64,000 bases of DNA from Sphingomonas sediminicola (GTDB lineage Bacteria; Pseudomonadota; Alphaproteobacteria; Sphingomonadales; Sphingomonadaceae), in the NCBI RefSeq assembly GCF_014489515.1, contig NZ_CP060782.1, forward strand, positions 1,550,001 through 1,614,000. Direction: 5' to 3'. The notes under the pieces were generated by a model. That model did no database searches and had not been told where the DNA came from. It worked only from the letters and a program-made list of their open reading frames with translations. A program made the translations under genes and the position numbers. Below are positions 63,038 to 64,000 of this stretch, piece after piece (the first letter of the stretch is position 1; each line of letters begins with the position of its first letter).

Positions 63038-63577
63038 TCACTTGCCGAGGCGGTCGATCTTGTCTCGGAGCGCGGAAAGCTCCGCGCGCAGCTGCTCGAG
63101 CTCGGACTCGCCCGACGGCTTCTTGTCTTCTGTCGGCTTCGTCTTGGACGCTGCCGAGGCGGTGAACGCGCGGCTGGTGCTTTCGAACATTTCCATGTTG
63201 CGCTTGGCGAGATCAGCGAAGACCTTGCCGCCGAACGCATCGCGCATCGCGCTTTGGTTGCGCTGGAAGGCGTCCATCGCCGCTTCGAGATATTGCGGAA
63301 CCATGCCCTGCATCGAATTCCCGTAGAGCCCGATGAGCTGCTTCAGGAAATTCACCGGAAGCATGGTCGACCCGCGCGCTTCCTCGTCGACGATGATTTG
63401 CGTCAACACCTGACGAGTGATGTCCTCGCCTGTCTTTGCATCGACAACTTCGAACTCGCGGCCTTCGCGCACCATTTCGGCGAGACGGTCCAATGTGATG
63501 TAGGACGAGCTTTCCGTGTCGTAGAGACGACGGTTAGCATATTTCTTGATAGTCACCTTGTCCGAAGACTTGGCCAT
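63038..63577 (-). CDS. phaR: Polyhydroxyalkanoate synthesis repressor PhaR
   Basis: 179 residues. N-terminal PHB_acc_N DNA-binding region TIKKYANRRLYDTESSSYIT and LDRLAEMVREGREFEVVDAK with TGEDITRQVLTQIIVDEEAR, then the PHA-accumulation regulator domain MLPVNFLKQLIGLYGNSMQG. C-terminal coiled-coil acidic tail (SELEQLRAELSALRDKIDRL). PhaR senses PHA granules and represses phasins and PHA genes. Intact. Starts 19 bases from the divergent PhaC-like gene, so the two must share a very short control region. Confidence 0.95.
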   Translation of the reverse strand: MAKSSDKVTIKKYANRRLYDTESSSYITLDRLAEMVREGREFEVVDAKTGEDITRQVLTQIIVDEEARGSTMLPVNFLKQLIGLYGNSMQGMVPQYLEAAMDAFQRNQSAMRDAFGGKVFADLAKRNMEMFESTSRAFTASAASKTKPTEDKKPSGESELEQLRAELSALRDKIDRLGK

Positions 63578-63596
63578 GAACCGCTCCCGAGAACCG

Positions 63597-64000
63597 ATGG
63601 ACCACCTACTACCGGACCAGTGTGCACCGCAACATGAACACGCTCCGCGTCCGCTTCCGCTATTTCTCGAAATGGTACGGATGGTCGGCGAGCGCGATCC
63701 CGAGACCGCGCGCGCAGCGCTCGACGGGCTGGCGAAATACGAGAATGCGCCGAGGCCACGAACGCGTGTCCCGCTTCCGGTTGTAGCGAAGGTCGGTCCC
63801 GCGGTGCTCCGCGATCATGGCGGCGAAGGTCCGTGCGCAATCCTTGTCCCGTCGCTGATCAATCCGCCGGACGTGCTCGATCTCGATAAAGAGGTTTCGC
63901 TTGCCGCTGCGGTCTCGAACATGGGCCGCCGAGGTCTTCTTCTCGATTGGGGTGCTGCCCGGGATCGCGCGGATCTCGACGTTGCGGGGCATGTCGAAGA
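63597..64000 (+). CDS. PhaC-like/alpha-beta hydrolase, N-terminal part (continues past the window)
   Basis: From the ATG at 63597: MDHLLPDQCAPQHEHAPRPL then PLFLEMVRMVGERDPETARA, ALDGLAKYENAPRPRTRVPL, PVVAKVGPAVLRDHGGEGPC, AILVPSLINPPDVLDLDKEV. SLAAAVSNMGRRGLLLDWGA is the start of an alpha/beta hydrolase fold as in class I/III PHA synthases and their relatives. The nucleophile box lies beyond the window, so synthase versus hydrolase cannot be decided. Divergent to phaR with a 19-base gap. Partial at the right edge. Confidence 0.75.
   Translation, partial: MDHLLPDQCAPQHEHAPRPLPLFLEMVRMVGERDPETARAALDGLAKYENAPRPRTRVPLPVVAKVGPAVLRDHGGEGPCAILVPSLINPPDVLDLDKEVSLAAAVSNMGRRGLLLDWGAARDRADLDVAGHVE

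Noticed and set aside
63660-63992. 110-codon minus-strand frame near the right edge
   Set aside because: It is antisense to the PhaC-like gene, which gives a clear alpha/beta hydrolase sequence running off the edge.

Overview
The window is high-GC alphaproteobacterial chromosome, most likely from the order Sphingomonadales. This is inferred from gene content and order: a small aa3-type COX IV protein next to pntA, an rsmI-yraN-gshB-dedA block, a PhaR/PhaZ/PhaC-like polyhydroxyalkanoate set, PilZ and CHASE2-EAL proteins, and possible CtrA-type TTAA-N7-TTAA sites. It is mostly ordinary core and accessory chromosome. I see no prophage, insertion sequence, CRISPR array or rRNA operon, and one tRNA, Gly(CCC).

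Layout. 1-5.1 kb (+): end of rdgB, hemW, an exported hypothetical (- strand), rsmI, a broken yraN, gshB, dedA, and a chimeric stretch of two gene remnants. 5.1-10.9 kb (-): apaG, recO, uvrC, a racemase, pntB and pntAB. 11-14.8 kb (+): a CHASE2-EAL phosphodiesterase, a 26-residue peptide gene with its own terminator, yjbQ and ybaK. 14.7-17.2 kb (-): an FAD oxidoreductase, pntAA and the COX IV-like peptide. 17.3-19.5 kb (+): a degenerate sigma54-type regulator and a NAGPA-type lipoprotein. 19.5-24.9 kb (-): folP, exbD, a methyltransferase, and a marR-emrA-emrB efflux operon. 25-32.2 kb: small proteins, glnB, a nucleotidyltransferase, a LytTR regulator, a thioesterase, map, a CinA-type protein, the tRNA, a queuosine-precursor transporter and a PilZ protein. 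32.2-41.4 kb: glnA behind a hairpin-rich leader, a double-PilZ protein, three membrane proteins, a desaturase, a small protein and a third PilZ protein. 41.5-47.7 kb (-): tamA-tamB. 47.8-58.5 kb: small proteins, a GNAT, an S24 repressor, PfpI, topoisomerase IB, MscS, MaoC, a thiolase, DUF4126 and an MFS transporter. 58.5-64 kb: phaZ, an ABC exporter, a histone-tailed PhaF-like protein, phaR and a PhaC-like protein.

Two themes link genes. The first is cyclic-di-GMP: one EAL enzyme with a degenerate GGDEF and four PilZ domains in three proteins, two of these genes near possible CtrA sites. The second is polyhydroxyalkanoate metabolism at the right end: a depolymerase, a repressor, a synthase-like protein and a candidate granule/nucleoid protein.

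Data quality is an important caveat. About twenty otherwise well-preserved genes are each broken by one or two single-base frameshifts. Nearly all are a missing base in or beside a homopolymer run, which looks like uncorrected sequencing error rather than biology. Those genes are annotated across the break and the break position is given. Two further places, yraN and 4552-5055, look like internal deletions.
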